Shown: in pieces, positions 63,199 to 64,000 of the stretch
Layout of the letters: each line of letters begins with the position of its first letter
Position numbering within the stretch: the stretch's first letter is position 1
NCBI GenBank assembly: GCA_964611435.1
Contig: CAZSXT010000001.1
Span: 186,001 to 250,000, forward strand
Direction: 5' to 3'
DNA length: 64,000 nucleotides
Source: JAYPHU01 sp964611435
GTDB lineage: Bacteria; Pseudomonadota; Alphaproteobacteria; Rhodospirillales; UBA2165
Translations under genes and position numbers: made by a program
Notes under the pieces: model-generated
What the model saw: only the letters and a program-made list of their open reading frames with translations
Database searches by the model: none
What the model was told of the DNA's origin: nothing

Positions 63199-63429
63199 TT
63201 ACATCAGTTCGTCATGATGAATGACAGGCCGAAATTCTCCATTGATGAACCGGGCTCCCGGAAACTTTGTTTCCTCTTCCGGGGGCGTCAGCTCCATGAT
63301 CTTGTGAATTGTGCTGTTGATAAACTGCATTTCGGCAATTCGATGCGCGATCAATTCACTTGACGCTGATACCATTCCAATACGTGTCTCTTCCGGCGAA
63401 TCGTGTTCCGTATAATAGACCGTGTACAT
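63199..63429 (-). CDS. Small conserved-looking protein, function unknown
   Basis: A 76-residue protein starting MYTVYYTEHDSPEETRIGMV and ending GEFRPVIHHDELM; not recognised. It has a compact beta-helix-beta look (TVYYTE, then IAHRIAEMQFINSTIHKIMEL, then GARFINGEFRPVI) and no membrane segment. The frame continues 39 codons upstream, but this ATG has GGGGTGTG before it and the upstream part is low-quality, basic sequence. It has a near-consensus promoter, a leader of ~120 bases with a hairpin (63474-63498, CCCCAT/ATGGGG) and its own terminator, so it is an independent transcription unit. Confidence 0.65.
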   Translation of the reverse strand: MYTVYYTEHDSPEETRIGMVSASSELIAHRIAEMQFINSTIHKIMELTPPEEETKFPGARFINGEFRPVIHHDELM

Positions 63430-63555
63430 TGCACACCCCCGACTAATCCAACTCCGCGGTTTCCCTGGTGCTCGGCCCCATTCTTTTTTGATGGGGTCAC
63501 TTGAACGAAGCCTCTTCACATTTTCGCTTGACTCCCCACGACCCAAGCATTGCTT

Positions 63556-63585
63556 TTTATAAAATCAAATGATGGTACCTGTCAA
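63556..63585 (-). promoter_or_regulatory. Sigma-70-type promoter of the small protein gene
   Basis: Reading the minus strand, TTGACA (63580-63585) is followed after 18 bases by TATAAA (63556-63561). The -35 is perfect and the -10 is five of six. The predicted transcription start, near 63549, lies about 120 bases upstream of the ATG. Confidence 0.65.
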
Positions 63586-64000
63586 CAAGGTTTCTACATT
63601 ATTTTGTATATTATACCGTATATTGTTGCAAAAATGAATCACTATAGAATCTCGATAGCTAGTATTTTGATCCATACGAATACGATCAAAAGGCGGAAAA
63701 TCCTAATGGCTTGTTAGTTTTTACGAAATTATTCCTGATTTTATAAGTAAAAAAGGTTATTAAAACCAAGTAAATTTTCGAAAAATGGCGGAATATCAGA
63801 ATCAAAATGTTGAGAATCAAATATTAACCACCTGCCAATAGATTCACGCTGCGAATATTGAGGCGCGTCTATTTAAACTCGACTCTCATAAAGGTTTAAC
63901 AAGACTCTCAACCAGAGATACCCTAGTCAATTTCCACAATATATTGAAGAATTACTTTCTTATTTGCCGAGATATTGGGCAGGCCACAGTAAGCTCTTGA
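63586..64000. other. AT-rich gene-free tail
   Basis: The final ~415 bases carry no reading frame that looks coding and are visibly richer in A and T than the rest. An inverted repeat TTTTGATC (63665-63672) / GATCAAAA (63684-63691) with an 11-base centre, itself a direct repeat of ATACG, looks operator-like. GAATCAAA occurs twice close together near 63800. No DnaA-box clusters, tRNA or rRNA start were seen. It may be the promoter region of a gene beyond the window. Confidence 0.4.

Noticed and set aside
1..64000. tRNA, rRNA, tmRNA, RNase P, SRP RNA, CRISPR arrays, insertion sequences or phage genes.
   Set aside because: None of their characteristic sequence features, repeats or protein motifs was found on either strand by eye.

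Overview
The window looks like a chromosomal segment of an alphaproteobacterium, most likely a Rhodospirillales-type environmental or marine lineage. The evidence is gene content and order: fabF-mltG, yicC-gmk, the lptF-lptG-lptD-surA-pdxA-rsmA run, pepA-holC, ndk, purN-purM, DUF2066, a CDP-alcohol phosphatidyltransferase, a PerM-type permease, an HdaA-like protein, ppk-ppx-rnd and aspS. It also carries an EipB (DUF1849) envelope protein, a family known from Alphaproteobacteria. Assignments come from reading protein motifs, not from searches.

Layout. 0-14.3 kb: the end of fabF, mltG, an SDR, a large reductive-dehalogenase-like corrinoid/Fe-S protein, yicC-gmk, and the leftward outer-membrane biogenesis operon from lptF to rsmA. 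14.3-33.4 kb: an accessory block containing a DmdC/FadE-type acyl-CoA dehydrogenase, a structured small-RNA candidate, a nitrile hydratase fusion gene, an FAD-linked oxidase, sua5, cysQ, a cupin, a fused MEMO1-AMMECR1 protein, a catabolic module (glutamine-synthetase-like ligase, two-subunit Rieske oxygenase, TAXI-type TRAP transporter, 2-hydroxyacid dehydrogenase), the radical-SAM partner of MEMO1-AMMECR1, and a YbhN-like membrane protein. In many proteobacteria lptF and pepA are divergent neighbours; here this block separates them by about 19 kb. 33.4-36.2 kb: pepA and holC with an inverted SIMPL-domain gene between them. 36.2-39.2 kb: a second small accessory block (flavin reductase, DapA-like aldolase, an atypical SDR, a CBS protein). 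39.3-63.5 kb: mostly conserved core genes (ABC-F, ndk, purN/purM, membrane and replication-control genes, polyphosphate metabolism, RNase D, aspS, eipB, dinB, a ROK kinase) with a few unknowns. The last ~450 bases are AT-rich and gene-free.

How the genes work together. The Rieske module with its GS-like enzyme and transporter resembles the logic of aniline and alkylamine catabolism: import, gamma-glutamylation of an amine, then oxygenation. With the dehalogenase-like protein and the nitrile hydratase fusion it suggests a versatile degrader of nitrogenous and halogenated organics, though substrates cannot be read from sequence. The points I rate highest are the NpRdhA-like dehalogenase with three putative active-site residues in register, the nitrile hydratase betaN-alpha fusion with no betaC partner in view, the CUCCC-motif small RNA upstream of it, the split AmmeMemoRadiSam set, and purM apparently starting at ATT.
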